A stretch of DNA of 64,000 nucleotides from Pseudomonas serboccidentalis (GCF_028830055.1 NZ_CP101655.1:1078132-1142131), one strand, 5' to 3'. Shown: positions 35,154 through 44,953, counted from the first letter of the stretch. Notes: generated from the sequence alone by a model not told the origin. A program made the numbers and translations.

Positions 35154-36179
35154 TTACTTGGCGGCGACCTTCTCGGACTTGCCGTCATAACGCTTGCGCC
35201 ACTCGGTCAGGATCTCGTCGCGGTTCTTCGAGGCCCAGGCAAAGTCGTTCTTGATCAGGCGCTGCTCGTAGTCGGCCGGCAGTTCGGTCTGCGGCTTGGC
35301 GATGCCCGGCTGGGCGAGGACGGCGAAGTTTTCCTTGTACAGGTCCATCGCCTCGGCGCTGGCAGAGAAGTCCGCGAGTTTCTTCGCCGCTTCTTCATGC
35401 GGCGTGCCTTTGATCACGGCAGTGGCTTCGATCTCCCAGCCCAGGCCTTCCTTCGGCAGGATGATGTCCAGCGGCGCGCCCTGGCGTTTGAGCTGTACAG
35501 CCGGGTATTCGAAGGAAATGCCAATCGGGAACTCGCCCGCAGCGGCCAGTTTGCAAGGCTTGGAACCGGAGTGAACGTACTGGCCGATGTTCTGATGCAA
35601 GCCATCCATGTAGGCCCAGCCCTGCTTCTCGCCAAAGGTTTGCAGCCAGGCGCTGACGTCGAGGAAACCGGTGCCGGACGACGCCGGGTTGGGCATGACG
35701 ATCTTGCCTTTGTACTCAGGCTTGGTCAGGTCCTGCCAGCTCACGGGTTTGCTCAGGCCCTGCTTCTCGGCCTCGACGGTGTTGAAGCAAATGGTCGCGG
35801 CCCACACGTCCATGCCGACCCAGGCTGGCGGGTTGGCGGCGTCGCGGTAGTTCGCGCCGATCTTGCCCAGATCCTTCGGCGCGTAGCTTTGCAGCATGCC
35901 CTGCTGATCGAGGATCGCCAGGCTCGATGCGGCCAGGCCCCACACCGCGTCAGCCTGCGGACGCGCCTTCTCGGCCAGCAGTTTGGCGGTGATGATCCCG
36001 GTGGAATCGCGCACCCACTTGATCTCGACATCCGGGTTGGCCTTCTCGAAAGCGGCCTTGTAAGCGGTCAGTTGCTCGGCTTCGAGGGCGGTGTACACCG
36101 TCAACTCGGTTTTTGCCGCAAAGGCATTCAGGCTGAAAGTAGCGAGCACAGCAGCGGCCAGGGCCATAGGCTTGAACAT
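35154..36179 (-). CDS. 2-aminoethylphosphonate ABC transporter, binding protein
   Basis: 341 residues with a signal peptide (PMALAAAVLATFSLNAFA, cleaved before AKTEL). The mature protein opens LTVYTALEAEQLTAYKAAF, typical of the Fe3+/AEP-type periplasmic binding family, and includes PNPASSGTGFLDVSAWLQ, a segment that binds the anion. It is the last cistron of the importer set ATPase-permease-binding protein. The start at 36179 gives a proper signal peptide; a longer frame does not. Confidence 0.87.
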   Translation of the reverse strand: MFKPMALAAAVLATFSLNAFAAKTELTVYTALEAEQLTAYKAAFEKANPDVEIKWVRDSTGIITAKLLAEKARPQADAVWGLAASSLAILDQQGMLQSYAPKDLGKIGANYRDAANPPAWVGMDVWAATICFNTVEAEKQGLSKPVSWQDLTKPEYKGKIVMPNPASSGTGFLDVSAWLQTFGEKQGWAYMDGLHQNIGQYVHSGSKPCKLAAAGEFPIGISFEYPAVQLKRQGAPLDIILPKEGLGWEIEATAVIKGTPHEEAAKKLADFSASAEAMDLYKENFAVLAQPGIAKPQTELPADYEQRLIKNDFAWASKNRDEILTEWRKRYDGKSEKVAAK

Positions 36180-36226
36180 GATCGTTTTCCTGTAGGTGAG
36201 TTGAGGCTGTGGGGATAAGTCGTCAA

Positions 36227-37951
36227 TCAGTGACCGGGCGCGGTTTGCCGCCAGGCCTGGGAACGGCGCAGCAAGCCGCGCGAAGCCCACGCCAGCAGCA
36301 AGGACACGCCTGCCGAGGTGAACAGAATCAGGGTCGACATCGCTGCCGCGCCGCCGACGTTGCCGGCGTCATCCATGTTCAGCACCGCCACCGCCGCGAG
36401 GATGGTGTCGGGGCTGTAGAGGAAAATCGCCGCCGACACCGTGGTCATCGCCGAGACGAACAGGTAGCGCACGATGTCCAGCAGCGCCGGCAGGCAGATC
36501 GGCACGGTGACGCGCAGGTAGTGCCGGTACAGCGGCGCCTTGAGCGACAGCGCGGCGGCTTCGAACTCGGCGTCGAGCTGGCGCAGCGCGGTGGTCGCGG
36601 TCATTTGCGCAGTAGTCAGGTAGTGCGCAATGGTGCAGACAATCAGCAGGGTCATCGTGCCGTAGAGCACGTGCAGCGGGTTGCCGGTGAGGTTGAAGAA
36701 GAAGACGTAACCCAAGCCGAGCACCAGCCCCGGCACCGCCATCGGGATGAAACTGAGCATGCGCAATGTCAGATTGAGGCCGCGTTGCGTGCGGGTCTTT
36801 TCCATCAGATACGCGCCAGTGAAGATCAGCACACTGCCGATCAGCGCCGTGCCCAGCGCCATCTTCAAGCTGTTGCCGTAGGCCAGCCAGCCGCCGCCGG
36901 CGGTTTCGTTGAACTGGTAATGGTTGAGCGACAGCGCCAGGTTGTACGGCCAGAACTTCACCAGCGAGGAGAACACCGCCATGCCGAACACCAGAATCAA
37001 CGCGGCGCTGATCAGCAGGACAATTGCCAGATAGCAGGCATCACGCCGCTTCGACGGCGTCGGTTTGAACACCTGGGCGCGACCACTCATGGAGTCGCCG
37101 TGACGCCGACGCAACCAGGCATCGACAGCGAAGCTGAACAGCGCCGGCAGCAACAGCACCATGCCGATCAGCGCCCCACGACCGAATTGCTGCTGGCCGA
37201 CCACGGCTTTGTAGGCCTCCAGCGCCAGCACCTGATAGTCGCCACCGACCACCACTGGCACGCCAAAATCGGTGATGGTCAGGGTGAACACCAGACAGAA
37301 CGCGGCGAACACCGCCTGCCGGGTCGCCGGCCAGGTGATGCTGCGAAAGGCTTTCGCCGGACTCGCGCCCATGCTCGACGCGGCATCAAACAGGCGCGCA
37401 TCCGCCAGCGACAGCGCCGACAGCAGAATCATCAACGCATGCGGAAAGGTGTAGATCACCTCACCGAGCACAATCCCCCAAAACCCGTAGATGTTGTCCG
37501 ACAGCAGCCCACGCAACATGCCCTGGTTGCCGAACAGATAGACCAGCGCAATCCCCGGCAGCATCGATGGCGCCATCAATGGCAGCAGGGAAATCCCGCG
37601 CCAGATGCCCTTGGCCGGGATCAGTGTGCGTTGCAGGGCGTAGGCAAACAGGTAGGCCAGCGGTACGACGATGGCCGCGACGCTGAGGGAAACTTTCAGG
37701 CTGTTGCCGAGCAGCCAGTGGAAATTGTCACTGGTCACCAGCTCTTTCGCCGCTAGCCAGCCACCGCCCTGCCCGGCCTCGCTGCTGAAGCCGCGCCAGA
37801 AGATCGCCAGCAAGGGCAACAGCACCGCGACACCGAGCAGCAATAGCAGCAGGAGTTTGCCGCCGAGGACGAAGATCCGGTCACCGACCTCGGCACCGGA
37901 CACCTGCCGCGCCTGCTTGTGCGGTAGCGGCAGTGCGATGTTCGCGCTCAT
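36227..37951 (-). CDS. 2-aminoethylphosphonate ABC transporter, fused permease
   Basis: 574 residues, about 12 membrane helices in two MetI-type halves. The coupling loop in half 1 is around ADARLFDAASSMGASPAKAF and in half 2 around LRQLDAEFEAAALSLKAP. This FbpB-like fused permease is normal for AEP importers of the PhnTU2S2 type. The start ATG shares one base with the ATPase stop (TGATG), so translation is coupled. Confidence 0.87.
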   Translation of the reverse strand: MSANIALPLPHKQARQVSGAEVGDRIFVLGGKLLLLLLLGVAVLLPLLAIFWRGFSSEAGQGGGWLAAKELVTSDNFHWLLGNSLKVSLSVAAIVVPLAYLFAYALQRTLIPAKGIWRGISLLPLMAPSMLPGIALVYLFGNQGMLRGLLSDNIYGFWGIVLGEVIYTFPHALMILLSALSLADARLFDAASSMGASPAKAFRSITWPATRQAVFAAFCLVFTLTITDFGVPVVVGGDYQVLALEAYKAVVGQQQFGRGALIGMVLLLPALFSFAVDAWLRRRHGDSMSGRAQVFKPTPSKRRDACYLAIVLLISAALILVFGMAVFSSLVKFWPYNLALSLNHYQFNETAGGGWLAYGNSLKMALGTALIGSVLIFTGAYLMEKTRTQRGLNLTLRMLSFIPMAVPGLVLGLGYVFFFNLTGNPLHVLYGTMTLLIVCTIAHYLTTAQMTATTALRQLDAEFEAAALSLKAPLYRHYLRVTVPICLPALLDIVRYLFVSAMTTVSAAIFLYSPDTILAAVAVLNMDDAGNVGGAAAMSTLILFTSAGVSLLLAWASRGLLRRSQAWRQTAPGH

Positions 37952-39027
37952 CAGGCGAATACCTGCAGGCTGCGCGGTGGCAAGGCGACCATGATCTGCT
38001 GGGCGCCAAGGCGCGGCATGGCTTCCGGCGCCAGTTCGGCGAGCAGTGCGTGGCCCGGCAGTTGATCGAGTTCGAAGCTCATGCGGCAGCGGTTGCCGAG
38101 GAAGGTGATCTCGCGAACCTTGGCCGGGAACAGGTTCTCTTCGTGCACCACGGGATTGACGTTGATCGCTTCCGGGCGGCAGAACAAACGGCCCGAGGCG
38201 CTGTGTACGCTGCCATCGGCCAGGCGCAGGTTCATCCCGCCGACCTGTGCATGGCTGGCGCTGCTGCGCTGGAACGGCAGCCAGTTGCCCTGACCGACGA
38301 ACTCGGCCACGAACGGCGTGGCCGGGCGGTTGTAGATTTCCTGCGGGGTGGCGTACTGCTCGACCCGGCCGTTGTTCATCACGGCGATGCGGTCGGCCAT
38401 CAGCATGGCTTCGTCCTGATTGTGGGTGACCATCAGGGTGGTGATGCCGAGGTTGCGCTGCAGTTGGCGCAGCTCGGTGCACAGATGCTCCCGCACCCGG
38501 GCATCGAGGGCCGACATCGGCTCATCGAGCAACAACAGCGACGGCGCCGGGGCCAGGGCGCGAGCCAGTGCGACTCGCTGCTGCTGGCCGCCGGACAACT
38601 GGCCCGGGTACTTTTTCTCACTGCCGGTGAGGCCGACCAGCTCCAGCATCTGACCGACACGACGGCGCACTTCGTCGCGACCACTGCCGGCGAGTCCGTA
38701 GGCGATGTTCGCCTCGACCGTCAGATTGGGGAACAGCGCGTAGGACTGAAACAGAATGCCGTAGTCCCGGGCCTGCGGCGCCAGGTGCGAAACGTCGCGA
38801 TCACCGAGGTACAACTCGCCACTGTCCTGCTTCTCCAGCCCGGCGATGCAACGCAGCAGCGTGGTCTTGCCGCAGCCCGACGGGCCGAGCAGGCACACCA
38901 GCTCACCGGCCGCGACATCGAGGGAGACGTTATCCAGCGCGGTGAACGCGCCGAAGCGCTTCTGCACGCCGCGCACTTTCATCGGCGCACCGGGGTTGGT
39001 CAGGGCAGTTGCGATGGCAGGATTCAT
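37951..39027 (-). CDS. 2-aminoethylphosphonate ABC transporter, ATPase
   Basis: 358 residues. Walker A GPSGCGKTTLL, Q-loop ILFQSYALFP, signature LSGGQQQRVALARAL, Walker B LLLLDEPMSALD, H-loop THNQDEA, then a C-terminal TOBE-like regulatory domain. It belongs to the CUT/FbpC-PotA branch. Together with the permease and binding protein it should import aminoethylphosphonate for use as N, C and P source. First gene of the catabolic operon, behind the LysR gene. Confidence 0.88.
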   Translation of the reverse strand: MNPAIATALTNPGAPMKVRGVQKRFGAFTALDNVSLDVAAGELVCLLGPSGCGKTTLLRCIAGLEKQDSGELYLGDRDVSHLAPQARDYGILFQSYALFPNLTVEANIAYGLAGSGRDEVRRRVGQMLELVGLTGSEKKYPGQLSGGQQQRVALARALAPAPSLLLLDEPMSALDARVREHLCTELRQLQRNLGITTLMVTHNQDEAMLMADRIAVMNNGRVEQYATPQEIYNRPATPFVAEFVGQGNWLPFQRSSASHAQVGGMNLRLADGSVHSASGRLFCRPEAINVNPVVHEENLFPAKVREITFLGNRCRMSFELDQLPGHALLAELAPEAMPRLGAQQIMVALPPRSLQVFA

Positions 39028-39139
39028 GGACAGACCTCATCAAGCAGATGGGGCCAATCCTAGAGTTGTAATGCGTCCGTCATGTGGCAGTGAGGCAAAA
39101 ACGGCCGATAGTGGTATTCGGGGATTTTGGTTGGAGATC

Positions 39140-39215
39140 AAAAGATCGCAGCCTTCGGCAGCTCCGACATTGGAATGCGTCCCCCTGTAGGAGCTGCCGA
39201 AGGCTGCGATCTTTT
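39140..39215. repeat. REP pair (GCTGCCGAAGGC family)
   Basis: Arms 39140-39169 and 39186-39215 between the LysR stop and the ATPase gene, in the same orientation as the pair at 317. Confidence 0.9.
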
Positions 39216-39220
39216 GGTCT

Positions 39221-40084
39221 TCAAGCCGGAGACATTTCCTGGGCCAACCCCAGAAACGCCGCCGGCAACCGCGCGCCCTTGCGCTCCTTGAGGCAATACA
39301 GATACTCGGGAATCTGCGGCGCGTTCTCGATGGTCAGCACCCGCAATTGCGGATCGTGCGGCACTTCCTGACGGGCAATGATGCTGATGCCGATGTTGCG
39401 CAGCACTGCCTCACGGATCGACTCGCGGCTGCCGATCTCCAGCAATGGGCCGAAACTGACCCCGGCGCTGGCCAGCAACGCCTCGGTCAGACGCCGGGTG
39501 GTCGAGCCGGTTTCACGCATCAGCAAGGTATGCCCGGCCAATGCGCTCAACGCCACATGCTCCTGGGCCGCCAGCGGGTGGTTGCGATGCACCGCCAGCA
39601 CCAGCGGGTCCGTGCCCAGCACCCGGCGAATCAGCCGCGCATCCTCAAGCAACTGCGACGACGCCGCAACGTCCACCCGGTAATCTTCCAGCGCTTCGAG
39701 TACCTGTTGCGAGTTGCCGATTTCCACCGACACTTCCACCTGCGGCAGGCGCTCGCGGAAGGTCTTCACCAGATCGAGAATGTAATACGGCGCAGTGGCG
39801 GCGATGCGCAACGTGCCCTGCACCTGCCCGCTGTTGCGCAGGAAGAACTCGATGTCCGCCTCCTGCTGCAACAGCGCCTTGACCATCGGCAGCAACCGCG
39901 CGCCTTCGTCGCTGACACTCAGACGCCGACCGCCACGGTAGAACAGTTCCACCGAATACTGGCTTTCCAGATTGCGGATCTGCGTGGTCACGGTCGGTTG
40001 GCTGAGGCCGAGCTTTTTCGCCGCCAGCGTAATGCTGCCCAGACGGGCGACCATATAAAACGCTTTCAGCTCGGCACTCAGCAC
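39221..40084 (-). CDS. LysR-family regulator of phosphonate catabolism
   Basis: 287 residues. N-terminal helix-turn-helix ARLGSITLAAKKLGLSQPTVTTQIRNLE, followed by a LysR co-inducer domain (LRIAATAPYYILDLVKTFRERLP). I prefer the GTG at 40084, 4-5 bases after GAGGGG, giving MLSAELKAFY; a GTG at 40090 is an alternative. Position next to the AEP importer suggests it controls that cluster, as for the LysR proteins tied to aminoethylphosphonate genes. The stop lies just beside a REP. Confidence 0.85.
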   Translation of the reverse strand: MLSAELKAFYMVARLGSITLAAKKLGLSQPTVTTQIRNLESQYSVELFYRGGRRLSVSDEGARLLPMVKALLQQEADIEFFLRNSGQVQGTLRIAATAPYYILDLVKTFRERLPQVEVSVEIGNSQQVLEALEDYRVDVAASSQLLEDARLIRRVLGTDPLVLAVHRNHPLAAQEHVALSALAGHTLLMRETGSTTRRLTEALLASAGVSFGPLLEIGSRESIREAVLRNIGISIIARQEVPHDPQLRVLTIENAPQIPEYLYCLKERKGARLPAAFLGLAQEMSPA

Positions 40085-40100
40085 AACCACCCCTCATCGT

Positions 40101-42368
40101 TTACTTGCGCAACAGGCGCAAGCCGTTGAACACCACCAACAGGCTCACGCCCATGTCGGCGAACACCGCCATCCACATGGTGGCGAGCCCGGCGAAGGTT
40201 ACCCCAAGAAAGATAGCCTTGATCACCAGGGCCAACGCGATGTTCTGTTTCAGGATGCTGGCGGTGTTGCGCGACAGGCTGATGAACGCAGGAATCTTGC
40301 GCAGATCGTCGTCCATCAGGGCGACATCGGCGGTTTCAATCGCGGTGTCGGTGCCGGCCGCCGCCATGGCGAAACCGATCTCGGCGCGGGCCAGTGCCGG
40401 GGCGTCATTGATGCCGTCGCCGACCATGCCCACGCGATGCCCCTGTGCATAAAGCTCTTCGATGGCTTGCAGTTTGTCGGTAGGGAGCAAGTCGCCCTTG
40501 GCCTGGTCGATACCGACCTGCGCGGCAATCGCCTGCGCGGTGTGTACGTTGTCGCCGGTGAGCATCAGGGTTTTCACGCCCAAGGCATGCAACTGGCGGA
40601 TCGCTTCGCGGCTGGTTTCCTTGACCGTGTCGGCCACAGCAAACAGCGCCAACGGGCCAGAGCTGTCGAGCAGCAGCACCACGGACTTGCCCTGCTTCTC
40701 CAGGGCGAACAGTTTTTCTTCCAGTTGCGCCGAGCACAGACCCAGCTCTTCAACCAGACGGTGATTACCCAAGTGATAGGTCTGGCCGTTGACTTGCCCC
40801 TTCACGCCACGCCCGGCCAGTGCTTCGAAGTTATCCACACTCAGCACGGCGAGGTTTTTATCCACAGCCGCATTGGCGATCGCCAGCGACACCGGGTGAT
40901 CGGAACGCCCGGCCAGCGCGGCGGCAATCGCCGGAGCCATGGCATCGGCGGTCGGGTCCAGCGACAGGTAATCGGTCTGCACCGGTTTGCCGTGGGTGAT
41001 GGTCCCGGTCTTGTCCAGCGCCAGATAGTCGAGCTTGAAACCGCCCTCCAGGTACACGCCGCCCTTGACCAGAATGCCTTTGCGCGCCGCTGCCGCGAGG
41101 CCGCTGACGATGGTCACCGGGGTGGAAATCACCAGTGCACACGGGCACGCGACCACCAGCAGCACCAGCGCACGGTAGATCCAGTCGAACCACACCGCGC
41201 CCATGAACAGCGGCGGGATGATCGCCACGGCCAGCGCCAGGACAAACACCACCGGGGTGTAGATTTTCGAGAACTGATCGACGAAGCGTTGGGTCGGAGC
41301 GCGAGCACCCTGAGCCTGCTCGACGGCGTGGATAATCCGCGCCAGGGTCGAGTTGTTCGCTGCGGCGGTCACAGTGTATTCCAGCGAACCTGCCTGGTTG
41401 ATGGTGCCGGCGAAGACTTTGTCACCGACGGTCTTCTCCACCGGTAGACTTTCGCCAGTGATCGGTGCCTGGTCGATGGTCGAACTGCCGCTGACCACTT
41501 CGCCGTCCAGCGCGATACGCTCGCCGGGTTTTACCCGCACGCGGGCGCCGAGTTCAACGCTTTTAACCTCTTGTTCGATCCAGTTGCCGTCGGCTTGCTG
41601 CACGGTGGCCTGTTCCGGGGTCATCTGCATCAGGCCGCTGATCGCGTTACGGGCGCGATCCAGCGAGCGCGCCTCGATCAGCTCGGCCACGGTGAACAGG
41701 AACATCACCATCGCCGCTTCCGGCCACTGTCCGATCAACACCGCACCGGTTACAGCGATGCTCATCAGCGCGTTGATGTTGAGGTTGCGGTTCTTCAGGG
41801 CGATCCAGCCCTTTTTATAGGTGGTCAGGCCACCGCTGAGGATCGAGATCAGCGCAATGATCGCCACCACCCAGGTTGGCGCGGCGTTAGTGAAGTGGAT
41901 CACTTCGGCGGCGAGCGCACCGACACCGGACAGCGCCAGCGGCCACCAGTGTTTTTTCACTGGCGCCGGGGCTGGCGCTTCGACGCCCGCCTCCAGCGGT
42001 TCGGCGTGCATGCCCAGGGACGTGATCGCTTCGGTGATCGGCGCGGTGTCCGGCAGATTGTGGGTGACGCCGAGCACGCGGTTGATCAGGTTGAATTCCA
42101 GTTGCTGCACGCCGGCCAGTTTGCCGAGCTTGTTCTGGATCAGCGTCTGCTCGGTCGGGCAGTCCATCGCTTCGATGCGGAAGCTGCTCAACCGGGCGTC
42201 AGCGCTGGTCTTTTCGCTCAGTTGCACCAACGCAGGCGCAGCGGCTTTAGACGAGCAGCAGGAGTCGCCGCCATGTGAATGCTTATGCACAGGCTGCAAT
42301 TTGTGGCTGTGATCGTGCCCGTCGCCCGGCTTGTGGGAGTGGGGGTGGTTGTGCTGGGAATCGCTCAT
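40101..42368 (-). CDS. cadA: Heavy-metal P1B-type ATPase (Cd/Zn/Pb efflux)
   Basis: 755 residues. A His-rich N-terminus (HNHPHSHKPGDGHDHSHK and a CC pair near 37) precedes a degenerate metal domain (MDCPTEQ). Membrane and catalytic motifs are CPCALVISTPVTIVSG (CPC), DKTGTITHG (phosphorylated Asp), the HP-locus SDHPVSLAI and GDGINDAPALARAEIG. This is the CadA/ZntA class. It pumps Cd, Zn and Pb out. It is divergent from cadR and its promoter has MerR-type spacing. Confidence 0.95.
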   Translation of the reverse strand: MSDSQHNHPHSHKPGDGHDHSHKLQPVHKHSHGGDSCCSSKAAAPALVQLSEKTSADARLSSFRIEAMDCPTEQTLIQNKLGKLAGVQQLEFNLINRVLGVTHNLPDTAPITEAITSLGMHAEPLEAGVEAPAPAPVKKHWWPLALSGVGALAAEVIHFTNAAPTWVVAIIALISILSGGLTTYKKGWIALKNRNLNINALMSIAVTGAVLIGQWPEAAMVMFLFTVAELIEARSLDRARNAISGLMQMTPEQATVQQADGNWIEQEVKSVELGARVRVKPGERIALDGEVVSGSSTIDQAPITGESLPVEKTVGDKVFAGTINQAGSLEYTVTAAANNSTLARIIHAVEQAQGARAPTQRFVDQFSKIYTPVVFVLALAVAIIPPLFMGAVWFDWIYRALVLLVVACPCALVISTPVTIVSGLAAAARKGILVKGGVYLEGGFKLDYLALDKTGTITHGKPVQTDYLSLDPTADAMAPAIAAALAGRSDHPVSLAIANAAVDKNLAVLSVDNFEALAGRGVKGQVNGQTYHLGNHRLVEELGLCSAQLEEKLFALEKQGKSVVLLLDSSGPLALFAVADTVKETSREAIRQLHALGVKTLMLTGDNVHTAQAIAAQVGIDQAKGDLLPTDKLQAIEELYAQGHRVGMVGDGINDAPALARAEIGFAMAAAGTDTAIETADVALMDDDLRKIPAFISLSRNTASILKQNIALALVIKAIFLGVTFAGLATMWMAVFADMGVSLLVVFNGLRLLRK

Positions 42369-42398
42369 TGGTCGCGTCCATGAAGGTGCCTGTTGCCA

Positions 42399-42429
42399 AG
42401 TAAAGACCCTGTAGCCACTATAGGGTCAA
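42399..42429 (-). promoter_or_regulatory. cadA promoter with CadR operator (19-bp spacer)
   Basis: On the minus strand TTGACC (42424-42429) and TTTACT (42399-42404) are separated by 19 bases, longer than the usual 17, as MerR-family promoters need. Between them lies the dyad ACCCTATAGTGGCTACAGGGT (42406-42426), nearly identical to known CadR/PbrR/ZntR-type operators. Confidence 0.85.
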
Positions 42430-42452
42430 GCACCCTTTTGGAGATTGCCGTC

Positions 42453-42902
42453 ATGAAGATCGGAGAACTGGCCAAGCTGACCGATTGCGCCGTGGAAACC
42501 ATCCGCTACTACGAGCGCGAGAACCTGCTGCCGGAACCGGCGCGCAGCGACGGCAACTACCGCGTCTACACCCAGGCCCACGCCGAACGCCTGACCTTTA
42601 TCCGCAACTGCCGCACCCTCGACATGACCCTCGAAGAGATCCGCAGCCTGCTGACCTTGCGCGACAGCCCGCAGGATCAATGCGAAAGCGTCAATGCGCT
42701 GATCGACGAACACATCCAGCATGTGAAGGCGCGAATCGACGGGTTACTGGCCTTGCAGACACAACTGCTCGACCTGCGCCAACGTTGTAGCGAAGGGCCG
42801 GGGGCGGATCAGTGCGGGATCTTGCAGCGGCTGGAGGTGAGTGGCGGGGTTGTGGCGACGGAGGTGGAACATTCACATGTGGGCCGTAGCCACGGCCATT
42901 GA
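42453..42902 (+). CDS. cadR: MerR-family cadmium-responsive regulator CadR
   Basis: 149 residues. N-terminal MerR helix-turn-helix (IGELAKLTDCAVETIRYYERENLLPEP), a dimer helix, and metal-binding cysteines Cys77, Cys112 and Cys121 as in Cd/Pb sensors. The C-terminal tail HSHVGRSHGH is a His-rich feature of Pseudomonas CadR. Bound metal untwists the cadA promoter and activates it. Start ATG at 42453; the 20-residue upstream extension lies within the promoter region. Confidence 0.93.
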   Translation: MKIGELAKLTDCAVETIRYYERENLLPEPARSDGNYRVYTQAHAERLTFIRNCRTLDMTLEEIRSLLTLRDSPQDQCESVNALIDEHIQHVKARIDGLLALQTQLLDLRQRCSEGPGADQCGILQRLEVSGGVVATEVEHSHVGRSHGH

Positions 42903-42919
42903 GAACACCCCAAACCTAA

Positions 42920-43000
42920 TGTAGGAGCTGCCGAAGGCTGCGATCTTTTGATCTTGCTGTTTATAAGATCAAAAGATCGCAGCCTTCGGCAGCTCATACA
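42920..43000. repeat. REP pair, tail-to-tail (GCTGCCGAAGGC family)
   Basis: 36-base arms 42920-42955 and 42965-43000 with one mismatch and a 9-base centre, between the converging genes cadR and thyA. The TTTT ends face inward. Confidence 0.9.
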
Positions 43001-43022
43001 TAGGGGTACTGCGTATTGCTTG

Positions 43023-43994
43023 TCAGACCGCCATCGGCGCGGTCATTGGCGCATGGTGCTCGTAACCTTCCAGCGAGAAATCGCTTGGCTCCACCAGCTC
43101 CAGCCATTCCGGCTGATACACACCCGTCTTGGCAAACTCCGGCACGCGGTCGGAGATTTTCAGCTTCGGCATGGCGAACGGCTCGCGCTTGAGCTGTTCG
43201 TTGAGCATGTCCAGGTGGTTCTCGTAGACGTGCGCATCACCGATGAAATAGGTGAACCAGCGCGGCGTGTAGCCGGTCAGGCGACCGATCAGGCTCAGCA
43301 GCGCAGCGCCTTCGGTGAGGTTGAACGGCGTACCCAGACCCAGATCGTTGGAACGGATGTAGAGGGTCAGGGAGATCTCTTTGGTCTCGACATTCGGGTG
43401 GAACTGGTACAGCAGGTGGCACGGCGGCAACGCCATTTCATCGAGCTGGGCGACGTTCCAGCCGTGGAACAGAATACGGCGGCTGCCCGGGTCCTTGATG
43501 ATCGTGTCGACGCACTGGCGCACCTGATCGATGGCTTTGTACAGCACCACGTAGGCCTGGCCATCTTCTTCGCCCTGGGCGATCTGCTTGTAGCCGTTGC
43601 TCAAGGTTTGTTCGATGGCCGCCAGGTTGCTCAGCGGGATCTGCTTGTACGCCGGCCACTTGCGCCATTGCACGCCGTAGATTTCGCCGAGGTCGTCCTC
43701 GCCCTGACGGAACGGGTTGGCCAGCCACTGCGCGTTTTCGTTGGCGTTCTGGTCCCAGACCTTGCAGCCCAGCGCACGGAATTCAGCGGCGTTGTTCACG
43801 CCCCGCAGAAACCCGCACATCTCACCGATGGCTGATTTGAAGGCCATTTTGCGGGTGGTGATCGCCGGGAAACCTTCCTGCAGATCGAAACGCAGCATCG
43901 CCCCCGGGAAACTGATGGTGTTGATGCCGGTACGGTTGGCCTGTTTGGTGCCGTTCTGGATGACGTGCGAGACCAGTTCGAGATATTGCTTCAT
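43023..43994 (-). CDS. thyA: Thymidylate synthase (long form)
   Basis: 323 residues. The nucleophile is Cys192 in [12 protein letters not shown], with phosphate-binding Arg in RTGINT and [10 protein letters not shown], and FNLTEGAAL as folate-site block. E. coli ThyA has 264 residues with Cys146; the extra ~50 residues lie between about 83 and 165 (the small-domain insert seen in some firmicute enzymes). It methylates dUMP using methylene-tetrahydrofolate. It follows lgt in the same direction, with a GC-rich hairpin between. Confidence 0.95.
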   Translation of the reverse strand: MKQYLELVSHVIQNGTKQANRTGINTISFPGAMLRFDLQEGFPAITTRKMAFKSAIGEMCGFLRGVNNAAEFRALGCKVWDQNANENAQWLANPFRQGEDDLGEIYGVQWRKWPAYKQIPLSNLAAIEQTLSNGYKQIAQGEEDGQAYVVLYKAIDQVRQCVDTIIKDPGSRRILFHGWNVAQLDEMALPPCHLLYQFHPNVETKEISLTLYIRSNDLGLGTPFNLTEGAALLSLIGRLTGYTPRWFTYFIGDAHVYENHLDMLNEQLKREPFAMPKLKISDRVPEFAKTGVYQPEWLELVEPSDFSLEGYEHHAPMTAPMAV

Positions 43995-44015
43995 GAGTTA
44001 CCTGTGTCCTTTGAG

Positions 44016-44036
44016 CCCCGGCGTCGCGCGCCGGGG
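44016..44036 (-). terminator. Hairpin between lgt and thyA
   Basis: CCCCGGCG / CGCCGGGG with a 5-base loop, 8 bases after the lgt stop. No T-run follows, so it may be a processing or pause site rather than a full terminator. Confidence 0.5.
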
Positions 44037-44044
44037 TTCGTAGT

Positions 44045-44860
44045 TTAAGCGGTCGGCGCAACCGGCGCTGCCGGCGCACGACGATAGGCCAGCCAGATCA
44101 GGAACAGTCCGCCGACGATCATCGGCACGCACAGCACTTGCCCCATGGTCAGCCAGTTCCAGGCCAGATAGCCCAGTTGCGCGTCCGGTACACGGACGAA
44201 CTCGACGATGAAACGGAAGATGCCGTAGAACAGCGCGAACATGCCCGATACCGCCATGGTCGGACGCGGCTTGCGCGAGAACAACCACAGGATCAGGAAC
44301 AGCGCGACGCCTTCGAGCGCGAACTGATACAGCTGCGAGGGGTGACGCGGCAGCTGCGCCGGATCGCTGAACGGCGGGAAGACCATGGCCCACGGCACGT
44401 CGGTGGCTTTACCCCACAACTCGGCGTTGATGAAGTTACCGATGCGCCCGGCGCCCAGGCCAATCGGCACCATCGGCGCAACGAAGTCCATCAGTTGGAA
44501 GAACGACTTGCCGTTACGCTTGCCGAACCACAACGCGGCCAGCATCACGCCGATGAATCCGCCGTGGAACGACATGCCGCCCTTCCACACCTCGAAAATC
44601 AGCGTCGGGTTGGCGATGTAGGCGCTCAGGTCATAGAACAGCACGTAACCCAGACGTCCACCGACAATCACCCCCATCGACAGCCAGAACACCAGGTCGG
44701 AGAGTTTCTCCCTGGTCCAGGTCGGGTCGAAACGGTTGAGCCGGCTCGACGCCAGCAGCCATGCGCCGCCGATGCCGACGAGGTACATCAGGCCGTACCA
44801 GTGGATTTTCAGCGGACCGATGGCCAGAGCCACCGGGTCGATCTGCGGGTAAGGCAGCAT
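44045..44860 (-). CDS. lgt: Prolipoprotein diacylglyceryl transferase
   Basis: 271 residues with about seven membrane helices. The Lgt signature [18 protein letters not shown] is intact, and the essential HGG is in MSFHGGFIG. It moves diacylglycerol from phosphatidylglycerol to the lipobox cysteine of prolipoproteins (LaoB here may be a client). It is in the same direction as thyA, as in most gamma-proteobacteria. Confidence 0.97.
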   Translation of the reverse strand: MLPYPQIDPVALAIGPLKIHWYGLMYLVGIGGAWLLASSRLNRFDPTWTREKLSDLVFWLSMGVIVGGRLGYVLFYDLSAYIANPTLIFEVWKGGMSFHGGFIGVMLAALWFGKRNGKSFFQLMDFVAPMVPIGLGAGRIGNFINAELWGKATDVPWAMVFPPFSDPAQLPRHPSQLYQFALEGVALFLILWLFSRKPRPTMAVSGMFALFYGIFRFIVEFVRVPDAQLGYLAWNWLTMGQVLCVPMIVGGLFLIWLAYRRAPAAPVAPTA

Positions 44861-44953
44861 TGCGACTCCTCGTTAGAGTTGAAACCAAAATTCCCGGGCG
44901 ACGCTGCCACCTCAGGATTAAGCCAGGATTGCGGCCCGTTCCGACCCAGAAAA

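Noticed and set aside
36209..37756. 515-codon plus-strand frame rich in Gln, His and Arg
   Set aside because: It is antisense to the ABC permease gene, which has clear helices and coupling loops.
42453..42902. Regulator as CueR or SoxR
   Set aside because: Cys77/Cys112/Cys121 and the His-rich tail, plus the divergent cadA gene, fit CadR instead.
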